From Lepiota brunneoincarnata (taxonomy: Eukaryota; Basidiomycota; Agaricomycetes; Agaricales; Agaricaceae), in contig JAEBUN010000073.1 in assembly GCA_023014365.1 (NCBI GenBank), positions 31,288 through 95,287 on the forward strand: a stretch of DNA of 64,000 bases, read 5' to 3'. This document shows positions 10,964 through 22,463 of this stretch, in pieces. Each line of letters opens with the position of its first letter. The first letter of the stretch is position 1. A model generated the notes under the pieces. It was not told where the DNA came from. It did no database searches and worked only from the letters and a program-made list of their open reading frames with translations. The position numbers and the translations under genes are program-made.

Positions 10964-13716
10964 CTACCGATGGGCACTAGGGGGACCGAACTTGTTGATA
11001 AATTCCCTGGATCGTTCTTCGAGGACTTTCATTGCTCTTCGTCCTTCAGGGGCACCTCTCAGCCGCTGGCGCCAAATTGATGGGGTCCAAGGAAATCCCA
11101 TCTTCTCATCCTCGCAGGCTCCCGTCACACAGGCCACTTGTCTGTTGTAGAGATCGTCCATCCGGTCAGACCAACGTCCCAAATCTTCACCTGATCCCTC
11201 GTAAAGGTGTGTCAAGGGAAACCATGACACTTTTCTTTTGTCCTCGCCTCGACCTGAAGATCACAGTCAGTGGCACATTAAATATGAATGGAATAAGAAC
11301 TCAGACCTGTGTATGAGACATATAACCCACAGATTACGTCTAACTCATCCTGGCTTAATTCGTCATCCAAAAACTCATTCCCTGCCGCATCCATAACAGA
11401 ATACATGGGCGAACCATCATGATATTTGCCTGATGGGCCAGATAGGGTATCCTGTATACCAATGGTGTCAAGGGCGATGTGACGAACGAAGCCCCCACGC
11501 AACAATGCTGCTCGACCACGATACTGCTTCAGAATGATCTGACACTGCTGACGGTAGAATTCATAGTCCGTCTTAGTGAACTTGTGGTCTAGCAGACGAA
11601 GCGGGACTGATACTGGTCGAGGCAGCACCCCTGTGGGAAGGGCCCTGAGGGAAGCGGCAGATTGAAGCGTGCGGAAACGTGTCCCAGCCATTACCAACTC
11701 CAGCACCATGTCTTTCTCCTTAATGTCGCTCGCCATCCTGCAAATGGAAAGAGCAGCTGTTGCAGTATACACAGCAAGTTTCCAGGGCACAGTGGACTCC
11801 GATCCGAAATCAAACATGTACATCTGATCAGTTGAGTTGGCTACAACTCGAATGAATTTCAACCGGCGCGAGTTTATCAAGGTGTGAGGATTGGGGTCAG
11901 CTAAGTCCCACTCTTGGATACGTGGCTGTGGGGGAAGCTTCTCGGAAAAACAGGCAAGAAACTTTAAACATCTTTGACCCAATGGTGTGGGGAAAAACAG
12001 ACTCTCCAAAGGTGTCCATGTAATCCCCAAAGTGTGAATCAAGCTCCTCCCATTCACAGGTCCAACCACGGCGTCGTTCTCACTCAGGTCTGCAGGGACT
12101 GTGAAGCCGAACTGGGTATAAAGGATCTCCAAAGTCGCACACCGCAAATTGTCGGCTACAAATTGGTCACTGTCTGCCAGATGTGTTGATACAGGAGCGA
12201 GTTGCGTAGACTGCTCAACTTCCAGCACCTCCCCCCAAGGAATTTCGGCTGTGCTCACAGGAGCCTGACTTTGGTCTCCCCCCCTCCGAAGCATCTCAAC
12301 TGGGCTCACAGCAATCTCCTGGATTTCATGCGTGTCTTCGTCGTCACTATCCTCCTTATCCTTCCCCCACTCTGTGCAACAGTGCCACTCATTGAAAACA
12401 GCGTCATATCGTTTCTGCTCTGGGCTGTATTCCGCAAGCGTACTCTCTCGTTCATCTCTCCTCACAAGTTGTCGTGTAAACTTGGTGGGATCATCAAAAT
12501 CCCAATCCCAGACAAAGACAGGTGCACTAGTAGTGGGTGGGTTCCTCTCTCGGTTCTCCCATTTTTGACGATCTAGTGGAGTTCCTCTTTCTTTATGCTT
12601 AGCAACAGCGGCCGCACGTTCTTGGAAGAATGGTTCCCAAATATTTCTCCCGGACTTGGTGCGCTCCATTCTCACCGTTCCTCCCTTGGAGAGGTACACA
12701 CGAGCGTCCGGTAAGCTTCCATCTGTGGGCTCATCGATTTCCATATTGTAATCGTCATCTGGTGGTTGTGGTTGGAAAGAGTCTGATTCCCATGGCATAA
12801 ACTCATCACCGGTGTCAACGTCGGAAGATGGGAGTGGCCGTTCACGGGGTACATCAGAAAATGCGACGAGCGGCCGGTGGTCAGTAGCAGGGAAGTGAGG
12901 TGGTCTTGCAATCCAAGTGGTCGCCAGCTGAAGTTCATGGGCACTTGGTGCAGGATATGAGGGATCCGTTGTAAGACTCCAACGGTACCATACAGGGACA
13001 CCGATATTCACGAAATATGCAGGACTTGGCTGCGATGGCTGGGGCGGGAGATGGAGAATCACGCCTGCTCGGTTTATATCCCAGTATCTCTGCAACAGAG
13101 GTGCCGTCCGGAGGCTATCGAGCAGCGCCTGATTGAACTTGCGTGCCATTGCGACCTGAACAACCCATTTCGCGGGTGTGATTCCCTCATGATAGCCAGG
13201 GTCAACGATCTTGTGGATTTGCCAGTGAAGTAAGCCTAGCCAAATACTAAACCAGTCGCGTGCTTTGGTAGCGAGATGCCGTGCGCGCGATTCCGTGCCA
13301 TGTTTTTCGTGATACCCGAAACTAGAAGGGGCAAACGGACGAACAAAACTCAGGCCGTTCTCGGCCTTCAGAATTCCTATGACCTCATCCAGACTCTTCT
13401 CGATCGCTAGCCACTGCGAAACAACCCGTTCTGGCAAGCTGAATCCATCTGGGTTTGTGTGGGTAAATTTCTGTGGGATATGAGCCAGCGACTCTACCAA
13501 TACACCGCTGTAAGCCACGGGCATGGTGGGGACGCAGCTCAACCACTCTGTTTGTGCAGTCCACCATCGTGGTTGCTGGAAATTGTCGGCTGTCGAGGTA
13601 CCTAGCACAAATGTACGAAAGCCCTCATATGTATTATCCTCCACCAGTGTGAGGTCGCGCTGGCTGTTGGGTGAATAGAAGGTGTCACCATTCACGATGG
13701 TGACTCGTCCTGACAT
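10964..13716 (-). CDS. unknown 899-aa protein, probably second gene of the transposon
   Basis: This is an intact two-exon gene. Exon 1 runs from the ATG at 13716 to 11307. A 53-nt intron (11306-11254, GT-AG) keeps frame into exon 2 (11253-10964), giving 899 codons. I do not recognise the family. The N-terminal third is rich in Trp and aromatic residues (for example QQPRWWTAQTEWLS and WFSIWLGLLHWQIHK). The middle is acidic and Pro-rich, and the C-terminal part looks globular (CGLYVSYTGRGEDK spans the splice). No signal peptide or membrane segment is evident. It shares strand with the TNP2 transposase downstream, and three co-varying dyads start 22 bp upstream of its ATG. By analogy with two-gene CACTA elements it could be an accessory or regulatory protein of the element; that role is inference from context only. 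Confidence 0.75.
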
Positions 13717-13737
13717 GATGGATATCCTGCCAGACAA

Positions 13738-13858
13738 TGTCCAAGGAGATCCTCAGACAAACGCTGGTAGAAATATTTCAAACTCTTCGTCCAGGGAGAT
13801 CCTCAGACGAAAGCTCTGGTGTTGACTTGAACCGCACGTCCGAGGAGATCCTCAGACA
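13738..13858. promoter_or_regulatory. three 22-bp dyads upstream of the 899-aa gene
   Basis: Dyads lie at 13738-13759, 13788-13809 and 13837-13858, all with the core GGAGATCC followed by TC-rich and GAC-ending arms. The outer arms are TGTC/GACA, CGTC/GACG and CGTC/GACA, so most changes on one side are matched on the other. They are 22-142 bp upstream of the ATG at 13716, a likely promoter position. Confidence 0.6.
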
Positions 13859-14167
13859 AGGGTTCCAAGCTTAGGGTGTCAGGTGAAGCGGTGATACCTA
13901 TTAAGAAATTAGTCAAATAAAATGAGGAGTGGTTTCTTGACTTACGCTAACGTGTGCCCGCGGTTGCCGACTTGGGGGGAAGCTGTGGTGGTGGTTGCTT
14001 GGGACTCTAACGGATCACAGCATCGACGGATCAGGTACATCACCTGACCTCCAACAAATTTCTCGTCGCGTGATGCTAACGGTGAGTACGCCAACACCTC
14101 ATCGCTGTAACTTCGACTCAATCGTTGGAACAACCCAACAACCTACACTCGTCTTTAGAGTTGTAGC

Positions 14168-14240
14168 GGTCTTTGGATCTCCGAAGACCTCTGCTCCTCA
14201 TTATGGCCTTGGGATGACGGTCTTTGGATCTCCAAAGATC
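14168..14240. promoter_or_regulatory. two further dyads, inverted orientation
   Basis: Dyads lie at 14168-14189 and 14219-14240. Both contain GGATCTCC, the reverse complement of the core in the other copies, with GGTCTTTGGA as left arm and a near-complementary right arm. They may mark the outer end of the same element. Confidence 0.5.
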
Positions 14241-15764
14241 TTTCTACTCCCCTGGCATGGCTTTGTGACGATGATCTGTATACGCGAAGAGTATGATGCA
14301 ACAGTATCCCAAGGAAACAGATCTTGGATTTTTGCACCCCCATACACCATTCTGGCCCGACTCTCAGTACGCTTGTATCATTCTTACGTTTACCTATTTG
14401 GTGCAGAAATGCCTACTATATTTCCACACGGAGAAACCGTCTTCTTGGGCAAGGCACGTCCGCCTATCATACACAAGGATGTGGCTTCAGATCTATAGTA
14501 TAATCTGGGAGAGATCGAGAGAATGCCGAGTGGAGACGACCACAGGCACCTTGTACCCCTGATGTCTTAAGTTGCCTTGACCGGGAGGATTAAGTGTAGC
14601 AAGAAGGAACGCTGGAGGAAGATGGAAACTACATGGCAACATAACTCTCTTGTAAGCCAGATCTGCAGGCTTACACAAACACACCTTGACATACTTGGAC
14701 TGGTACCGTGATGCCTGCACCACTACACTAGCCTGGCTCGATTCACGCTCAACACGACTTACACGTACGCGGCTGAACTATACGAGTACCAAGGCATGCA
14801 TCCAACACAAATTTCTTCATTTTTACCATCTCTTTTTGTCTTCCCCCCTCCTTGTAGTTTATTCCGCGCCCTTCCAGTTCCGGTCTAATTGTGGTTGATA
14901 AAAACCTTCTCTGTGCCTCATTTTCTTCTGCCCCACATCTCCGAACATACCTTGGACCAGTAGAATAAAAGTAGGACAGATCGTGTCATGCGAATACTCA
15001 GTGAATTATTTACTCCACCTTCTCTCGCCCCTCTTCTCCCTCTATCTCGCCTTGAGGATTAAAGCCCAGCGACTGATGGACACGGTCGCGCTCGCGTCCC
15101 GACCGCCTTCCCCTCTCCTCAAGGGGATGAAATGCTTACGTAGTGGATATGTGATGACTAGCGAAGCAGACATTGCCGATTGATCGAGACCTTATCTGAA
15201 AGTGCCAACTCTCGTTGCGGACTACTGGGCACAATTGGACACATCTGTAACTACATACGCATATCCCTCCCGCTTCTACTGGTCATGATCTTTCCCGCTC
15301 AACTTCTTGGAGACCTTTGTGGGCGACTGTGTTGCCTCATGAATCTTGATGCGGATGGTTATTTTAATCTTTCCGAAGGTTAGCTCCCACAAAACCCTGC
15401 TATGACAATCTACTCACTTTTCTTCTCTTGCAAGATTTCCTTCCACCACTTTCCCCCAACCCACGCTTACGACCATTTGTGGATGCTACGCTACCAGCAA
15501 TGGTACTATTGCTTCCGTCTGTAGCTGCTGCAGTCTTGGTCGTATCGGCACCTCTTGATTCAGTGATGACTGCATTCCCGTGTGTGCTGATACCAGCGTG
15601 CCCCCCGTTCACGCTTGCGACAGAATGGTCTGGCACCTGCCTGATAACTATGGAGCTTCTCAGCGAAGTGGGGCATTGTAGGTCAAGCTGTCTCACCTTC
15701 CGCCTTGGCTGACGCGTTTTCGGAGCAGTTGTCTTCTTTCCTTGCGAGCATGGTGTAGAGGTTG

Positions 15765-15905
15765 GCATGCGGCTGCATGCGCAACGGCTGCCCCATGCCA
15801 CCTCTTGTAGTTTCGGAAGCCGAACTCGGAACGGAGTCGAACTCGGAACCCGAACCCCGGATCATGACTTTCGGAGCGCTCGCGCAAAAAGGGACAGCTA
15901 TCATT
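15765..15905 (-). repeat. dispersed repeat, SINE-like
   Basis: Read on the - strand, this matches 47095-47225 and more weakly 50045-50135. Shared landmarks are GCGCTCCGA, TTGATCCGG or TGATCCGGGG, GGTTCGG or GGTTTGAATC, and GGGGCAGCCGTT, in the same order. The GGTTTGAATC-like stretch resembles an RNA polymerase III B box, which suggests a SINE, but no clear A box was identified. Confidence 0.45.
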
Positions 15906-16309
15906 CGTCGGCGTATCCGTCCCGTCGATAGCTGCATGTGTTCAAGGGCAGACAAATTTTCCTATTCATTTCTCCATTCCATTTCACGAGCTCGATCGTA
16001 GAGTAAATTTCCTCCCTCTTTTAGTTTTCTCTGTGCTTCGCATATCACTGCTTTTATCCTATCGTTTCCTGTTCCCTAATCTTTGGCTAGCGTAGTCGAG
16101 AAAAACTTCGCGATTCTCCTGTTTCACGTCTCTTATATCCCAGATATGACCTAGCTTCAGTAGCCGACATTTTCCTTGCCATTTCGGTGTAGGAAAAACT
16201 TAATTACTCATAGTTTTCGTGTATATAAAGTAGGAACCTCGGAGACGAGTTCTCCAGTCAACTATAGACCCGGAATTCACCTCCTTATCTCGTCCTCTAC
16301 TTCTCCAAC

Positions 16310-16490
16310 CCTTATAACGCTTTCCCGAGGTTTTTGAAGCCCAGTGATCGTTTCGCCGATCACGCTCGCGCCTTGTTTCGTTGTGTTTCGTTTGTTCTCG
16401 CTTCGGTCTCGGCTTGTTTCGGCTTGCTTCGCGTAGCCGTTTCCGTACCGACGCGATTGCCTTGTAGGAGAGTCTGACCCTCTTCAATGG
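16310..16490 (+). repeat. hairpin repeat family, copy 1
   Basis: The layout is TTTTTGAAGCCC, then the hairpin GTGATCG-TTTCGC-CGATCAC (perfect 7-bp stem), GCTCGCGCC, a run of TTTCG-like words, and TAGGAGAGTC...CTCTTCA. The same order of landmarks recurs at 31870-32090 and 36950-37155, and partly at 53525-53710. Confidence 0.6.
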
Positions 16491-17517
16491 AAACTTGTCC
16501 CGATTGTCAGCTATTGCCATGGTAAGTACATTTGGTACTCCTACCATTTCCACTGGCCTGGGCGATAGCGTTGACATAATTCTTCACAGCCTGCTGGCAT
16601 AGCTCCGGTAGGTTGGGATGCAGAACTCCCGCCATGTCCCAATGCGCAAGTTGGTTAGAGCAGTCGCATACCCCAGGCATCCGCTCACGCGATTCAGTCG
16701 ATGGTTGAGTCTCGATTGAAGGCCCAGGCGACGGTCCACGCGATTCGGTTGATGATTCAGTTTCGGTTGTCGACCCAGGTGACAATATTGAAGCTCCTTG
16801 ACAAGGACTAGCTCCACGGCTATGTGTGTTGGGTGAAAGGACCATTGTCAGTGATAACTGGATTCACTGACACATCGTACTGCTCATTTATGTATGCACA
16901 AAGGCTCGACGAAGGGCTACCCGGCTTGCCGACTCATGAGACCGGTGGTACCCATAGCCGGATACACCCCGAGCGACAAACATTGGTGGTAGCAGGATCC
17001 AGCACTGCAGTCAAGCTAATGGATTCAATATCGGTGAGTTATTGCCTCCTAATTCCTTACGTCCTTATTTTATATTAGCCAAAACACATGCTCTTGTTCG
17101 CCTCGGATTCTCTCCCACCCTGCTATCCCTTAGGACTTTGATCCACCAACGATTCATTGCACCAGGGCACTACAAATGGGAGTACAATGTGTGGCCTGTA
17201 GGCATTGGTTATCCATGGATGTTGTCACTGATGCACTGCACCAGGGCACCACGCACGCGAATTAGACGTAATAGATAATAGACTCATTCCGGTACGTCTG
17301 ACCCATTTTTACCGAGCACGGCTCATGTTCCTGCCCGGTTCCAATGCTCCCCAGCTCACTGCCGGACAATGACAAGTTCCTTCACCCGAGTGCCCCCTCC
17401 ACGTACACCGCCAACGTACCTTCAAGAGGTATTCAATTACAAGTTCAGATAGGTATTTAAGGATTTCGTGGTCGAACACTGCTTCCTGCAGTCGCTCACA
17501 CTTTATTCATAGTGCGT

Positions 17518-18706
17518 ATGAACATGACCAGCACCAAGAAAACCACCAGTGCCTCCAAGAAGCCCGCTAGGCAGACGATCAGCACCACAGGTGGGAAACC
17601 CAGCTCCCAGCCGACATCGTCACAGACACCCACCACTGCCACCGCAAAAGCTACGAAAAAACCTACAAGGAAGGCACCCGCCCCACCAAAAGAGAACAGG
17701 ATGCCCGCACCACCTCAAGCACAGACCCAAACCCCAAATGATGCCGTCCTGGCCACCCTGCTTGCCAAGGTTGCAAAACAAGAAGGTAAGTCCATTATTT
17801 TCTTCGTACTATCTATACGACTGACATTGTTTAGCGGAGATTGATAAGTTGAAGAAAAGTAGTGCCTCAAAGGCCAAGGATCGAATATGAAACAGATCCC
17901 TCGCCCCCATGGCAGCCTTACAAGGCTTCAAGACAAAATGGGTTTGGAGAACAACAAGCCGCTCTACAACTACTATCGAGTAAGTCCTTCCCTCATTTTA
18001 CTTTCAATGCTAATTTTCGTCGCAGACATATATTGGTGATATCCTAGACAACGCATGTATACCACGCAAAGTTGATTGGAGGCGTCAAGTCCCACTTCCC
18101 TTAGCCCGGGTCGTAAATATTGTATGTTTATTCTCAACCACCTCTAAATCCTGACTGTGAACTATGTACACCACACAGGTACATGCTAAGCATCCACAAC
18201 TTCGACGTTATGAAGGAAACTGGGCTACTCTGGAGATCATGAGGACAGTGCTCAAAAACAAAAGGTCCAACAGAAACAGAAGCCTCTGCGCTCTGGACAG
18301 CACCCAAGTTCAGGAAGGTGAGGACCATGAGGGTACTAACAAGGATCAAAACGGGACCAGAAATGCTCCCGAGCTTGAAGAGCTGGGGATGAGCAGTGGT
18401 AAGGGTGCAGGTGAAGAAGGAGCAAGCAGTGATGGGGGAGAGGCAGGTGGCGATGCTGGGGAAGAGAGGGATACCAATGATGAGGAAGAGAACGGTGCCC
18501 ATGACGAGGGAGAGAGTGGTGCTGACGATGATGAGGAGAACAGTGCCAATGATGAGGAAGGGAGTGGCACCGATGACAATGAAGAGAATGGTGCTGATGA
18601 TGAGGAAGAGGGCAGCGTCAATGGTGAGGATACTGGGGTTTTGGTGGGGATGAAGAGAAAAGCGATGGAAAGTGGTGGAAAGATGAAGAGGTTGAGGAGG
18701 AAGTAG
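17518..18706 (+). CDS. hypothetical protein with basic N-terminus and acidic tail
   Basis: Four exons are read: 17518-17785, 17835-17979, 18026-18121 and 18179-18706, with GT-AG introns of 46-57 nt. The family looks like an uncharacterised type I have seen in Agaricomycete genomes, but I cannot give it a function. The N-terminus is Lys/Thr/Pro-rich (KKTTSASKKPARQT, KKPTRKAPAPPKENR). The middle contains IPRPHGSL, MGLENNKPLYNYYR and YIGDILDNACIPRKVDWRRQ, then HPQLRRYEGNW. The tail is a long Glu/Asp/Asn-rich repeat (18400-18640) ending in a basic KRLRRK stretch that could be a nuclear signal. Exons 1 and 2 do not join in one frame: one base is gained or lost before MKQIPRP near 17890, so the gene is either slightly broken or spliced differently. 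Confidence 0.6.
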
Positions 18707-20829
18707 TACAGATATATTGTTGCCTATTGATCTAGTAATAGGCAATAATTACACACTTTTCACGCTCACATCTGAGGGGGCTGACCACCTGAACATTCGA
18801 CTTAAGCATCTTTTGTAGTCAAGAATGACAACTAAGACCATCGTCTCTTCCACTGACTAACTAGCATGATTTCCTCCAGAACAGGGGTTGTGATTCCCTT
18901 CAGTTTCCTTCCCAGAAAAGGTTGTGATTTTCGTCAGTTTCCTTCTGAACAAATGTTGTAATCCTTTAAAAACTCGATGTGAATCACAGCCCCTCATGAC
19001 CTTAAATATAGTGATATTCCTCCATTAAGTGTGGTAATCAAGTACACTAAGGTGCGTAATTACTACATTATCAGTGAATATCCACAACACCAATATCCCT
19101 ATTTATAGTAGGAATTGACCACACCTTATGCTGGAATCAGAGGTTGTTTTTCATGACCCCCTGGGTCTCACAGTGTCTGATCTTTGCAGGCGTTATATCA
19201 GAGTCACGTTCGAAAGGATAGGTTCCTCCAGTGGCTGGCTCGGGGGGCAGGGGTTCGTCGCGAAATGGATCATCTGTCGTAGCGTGCTTGAGCTCGACGA
19301 AAAACTCGATTCTCGAGAAATCCGTTCCCCTGGCATCCGAATCGTGCCACCGGTAAACATTGATATCGGAGGAAAGCTCGTCGCACCAGGCGTCCTTGGC
19401 TTTGTGAGGTGTGGGGTACCGACAAACTGGAAGTCTGTAGCTAATTCGCGTGCAGTTTCAATCTGCGTAGGCTTCAGCGTGTTCCGCTGCTGGGAATTCA
19501 ATGTACGTACAACTTACAAACGAGATGCACATCTCCGGCCTCTGTCTTTGCTTTCATTCATGAGTGTTGTCCAAAGCACCTTTGAATCCTCCGAAAGAGC
19601 AGGAACAACATGGTCAGTTGGGAGGAATCTGGTGAGAAAATGAAAATTCGCCAGGTGGCATAGGCCCCACAAATTGTCCCGCTATTTCTCGAGCAAGATC
19701 AAGGTTCATGGAAGATAGATCGGAGCTGGACCTTGGAATTGTAAATGTGAGCCCAAGACTGACTTTATTCGAGATAGGCGTGCTCTTTGGAAGGGGCTGG
19801 GCTGGGCTGGGTGCGGCGAAGGGGGGGGGGGGGGGGGTTGCGGCGCGTCGGCTCAACATTGATTTGTGCAACGCGGTCGCTTGGTTTAAGTACTTACTTA
19901 CGGATATTCATTCATTCATCCATCGCGTGCCCAATTTTGGGTGTCTGTGTGAACCAATGCCGGCTGGCAGCTTCACGATTTCCCTCGAAAAATTGGTCAT
20001 TCCGACGAGGGGAGGTTCGGGTTCGAGATACCAGGATGATGTCTGTGCGCGAGGACGACCCAGATCGCATATTAATTAATTTAATAATTTGATGATGCTG
20101 CGTGAACACCCAGCAGAACACGCAGAACACGAGACCAAGGGGAAAATCCCCGAGGGCTGAGGTTGGAAGGGGTTCACCACATATATTGGGCCGCTCCGCT
20201 CGGGACAGGTACACATCATGTAGTAGTAAAAAAAACACGATCCATCCATCCATTTGGGGGGTGGGAAGCATTTATTATTATTATTGGGTGGCGAACGCGG
20301 CCGCGATCCATCAGGGTATCCTGTTAGAGAGAGAGAGAGAGAGAGAGGGTACGTGTCAATGTGTATACATGCCTGCCATATCGGGGGTGTGTGGTTGCCA
20401 CGCCTGCCGTATCGGGGGTGTGTGGTTGCACGCCTGCCATATTGGGGGTGTGTAGTCGCTCCCATTGTATCAGAAATAGTCAGCGGTAATACCATCCATG
20501 CCTGCCAATACCGTATCCTTATGGAATATATGTTGAAACTTGCATTCTATCTGGAAATGCGTGGACACCTGGGCTGCACTGGCGTGTGAGATCAGAGGCG
20601 CATCGATGACAATAACGCGCGATGAGGGAAGAACACTGCTCCATCTGAGTCTAGGTGGCAAAGGGAGGGGAGTGAGGATATACAAAGTGTATGTAGTCTG
20701 TGGGGACTTCTTGGGCCAATTGGAGCACGAATAGGTTGATAGTTGGGCTTAGGATACTGGGTATGGTAATCTAACATTAAGGTACAAGGGTCACACCAGA
20801 ATCCACCGCCCCCAGCTTCCTCTTGAGCA
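18707..20829. other. gene-poor stretch with simple repeats
   Basis: No gene is supported. About 18885-18970 holds two to three imperfect copies of a unit containing GGTTGTGATT and CAGTTTCCTTC. A G-run of 17 lies at 19821-19837, a GA run at about 20327-20348, and ATT repeats near 20270. Longer frames across these tracts are low-complexity accidents. Confidence 0.45.
20368..20459 (+). repeat. minisatellite of about 31 bp, three copies
   Basis: Three adjacent units contain CGCCTGCC or ATGCCTGCC, then ATATCGGGGGTGTGTGG or a close variant. Units start at about 20368, 20399 and 20429 and differ by a few bases. Confidence 0.8.
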
Positions 20830-22463
20830 CAAATCCAAATCTCAGCCCTTAGAGCCTTGGCCCGGGCGCCTGCGAGGCTGCAATTGGAGGGCAGACGGGT
20901 CGCGAATGGCGGGCTGGATGCGAAGGCCAGGCTGCGGTTGACTAGATTTTGCCTTCTTTCTATGTCTTGCAGCTATATGGAAGACAGGAGATTTAACAGG
21001 GACTGTGGAGAGGATGATAAAGCCACGTACGAGAATTGGATAGAGTGTCCGAGGCTGTGCGCTTAGGAAGAGCATGGCTAGGCCCTCCTGAAGGCCCTCC
21101 TGAAAAAGATGTATATTAGTATAGGTGAATACAGAAAATAACAGAAGTACTAGACATACCGACGAGGTCAGAGTCGGTGTCATCTGCATCGCCCTTATCT
21201 GCAATGGTGCATGAAAACAAGGCCCACAGCTGTGTGATAAAAGCAGACGTACCGTCGCCACTTGTGACCCTCTGCATGATATCTGCAAAGGACCGTGTTT
21301 TGGCGGCGGAGCCGATGGGCTCTGCAACAACTGGTGCGGTCATTGATAGGAAATGTCAGAAAATGCCTCGGACTAGAGTCTTCTAAAGGGAGGTGCTTAC
21401 GGCGAGGTTGCGATAAGGCGGAAGGGTGGTCGTCGATGGCAGCTTGTGTGGGGGGGAACACAATGCACGTTACTAGATCGGTGTAGCCAGAGTTGCAAAT
21501 GCACGGTACTTACAGACGGGGGACCCACCATGGGCGCTGGAGGGATCGACGTCAGACATTTGAATGCTGTCATCCTCTTCAATGCCAGACATTTGGTTGA
21601 AATCAGGGAAAGCGCATCCATCCGTGTCTTGGGCAGGCTGTTAGATGGTATGCGCTTAAATAGAGTTAAACGATCCATACCCATCCCTCTGGACACAGAC
21701 CTAGCAATATTTTGAACCCCTGTGTTTGGGGTGGAGCTGATGGGCCCTGCAGCAACCGGTACGGTCGTGTCAGGAAATGCTTTGGACTAGATCGAGCCTT
21801 CTAAAGGGAGGCGCTTACGTCGAGGTTGCGATGGGGGGAAAGGGTTGGCTTGTGGGGGGGAGAACGCAGTGCAGGTTACTAGATCTGTGTAGCCAGAGTT
21901 GAAAATGCGCTGTACTCACAGACGGACTCATCGGAGGTGCTATTGATGTAAGACGCTTGAACGGGAGCACCTCAGCAAACCTATCGAGCGATAATAACAT
22001 CGCATGTGACTTACTTCCTTGTGCATCCTCTGCTCCATCCTCCGAAACAGCGTCCTTTCTGGGACCCAACGCTAGAGCATGTATTAGATAGACAGGTACC
22101 GGACAATGGATGCGGATCCTCACCTTTCCGCACTGATGGTTCAGAGGAAGAGGGGCCACCATCCACGTCTTGAGCAGACCGTCAGATGATGCATTTAAAA
22201 TGCGATAGAGATAGACGGTCCATACCCATCGCTCTGACTATTTGCAACATCATGATGCCACATCAGTCCATACATAGGCCACAAACATTTGGACATGTGC
22301 CCACCATTTGCCCGGAACGAAAGATTCAGAGCATTCCCTGAGTCATCATCAGTATATGAAAGGAGCGTGCACTGTAATCCCACCCACCCAATCCTATATC
22401 TTGAGTGGCAAGTCCTTGTTAGACATTAGATATGAGCGAGACAGATCGGGAAGTGGGACCCAC
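20830..22463 (-). pseudogene. decayed, partly duplicated 3' region of the neighbouring - strand gene
   Basis: On the - strand this continues the gene at 22464-25821 with short exon-like pieces, but I could not keep frame: the piece around 22383-22250 needs a frame different from the preceding exon. Two stretches, about 21295-21530 and 21715-21945, are diverged direct repeats sharing TTCTAAAGGGAGG, GCTTACG, CGAGGTTGCGAT and GTAGCCAGAGTTG. The region looks like a tandemly duplicated, decayed gene end. I do not see a function. Confidence 0.4.

Larger units (their letters stand above)
14241..17517. other. repeat-derived stretch without a supported gene
   Basis: Open frames here are short and on both strands. 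It contains a degenerate member of the hairpin repeat family at about 15000-15110, a SINE-like dispersed repeat on the - strand at 15765-15905 and a clear hairpin repeat at 16310-16490. No conserved protein was recognised. Confidence 0.4.

Noticed and set aside
6700..14300. CACTA-type terminal inverted repeats for the TNP2 element
   Set aside because: I looked for CACTA/TAGTG ends with matching inverted sequence near both borders and found none that I could defend.
18346..18745. Minus-strand Ser-rich and Ile/Leu-rich frames
   Set aside because: They are antisense to the Glu/Asp-rich tail of the gene at 17518-18706; the repeat keeps several frames open.
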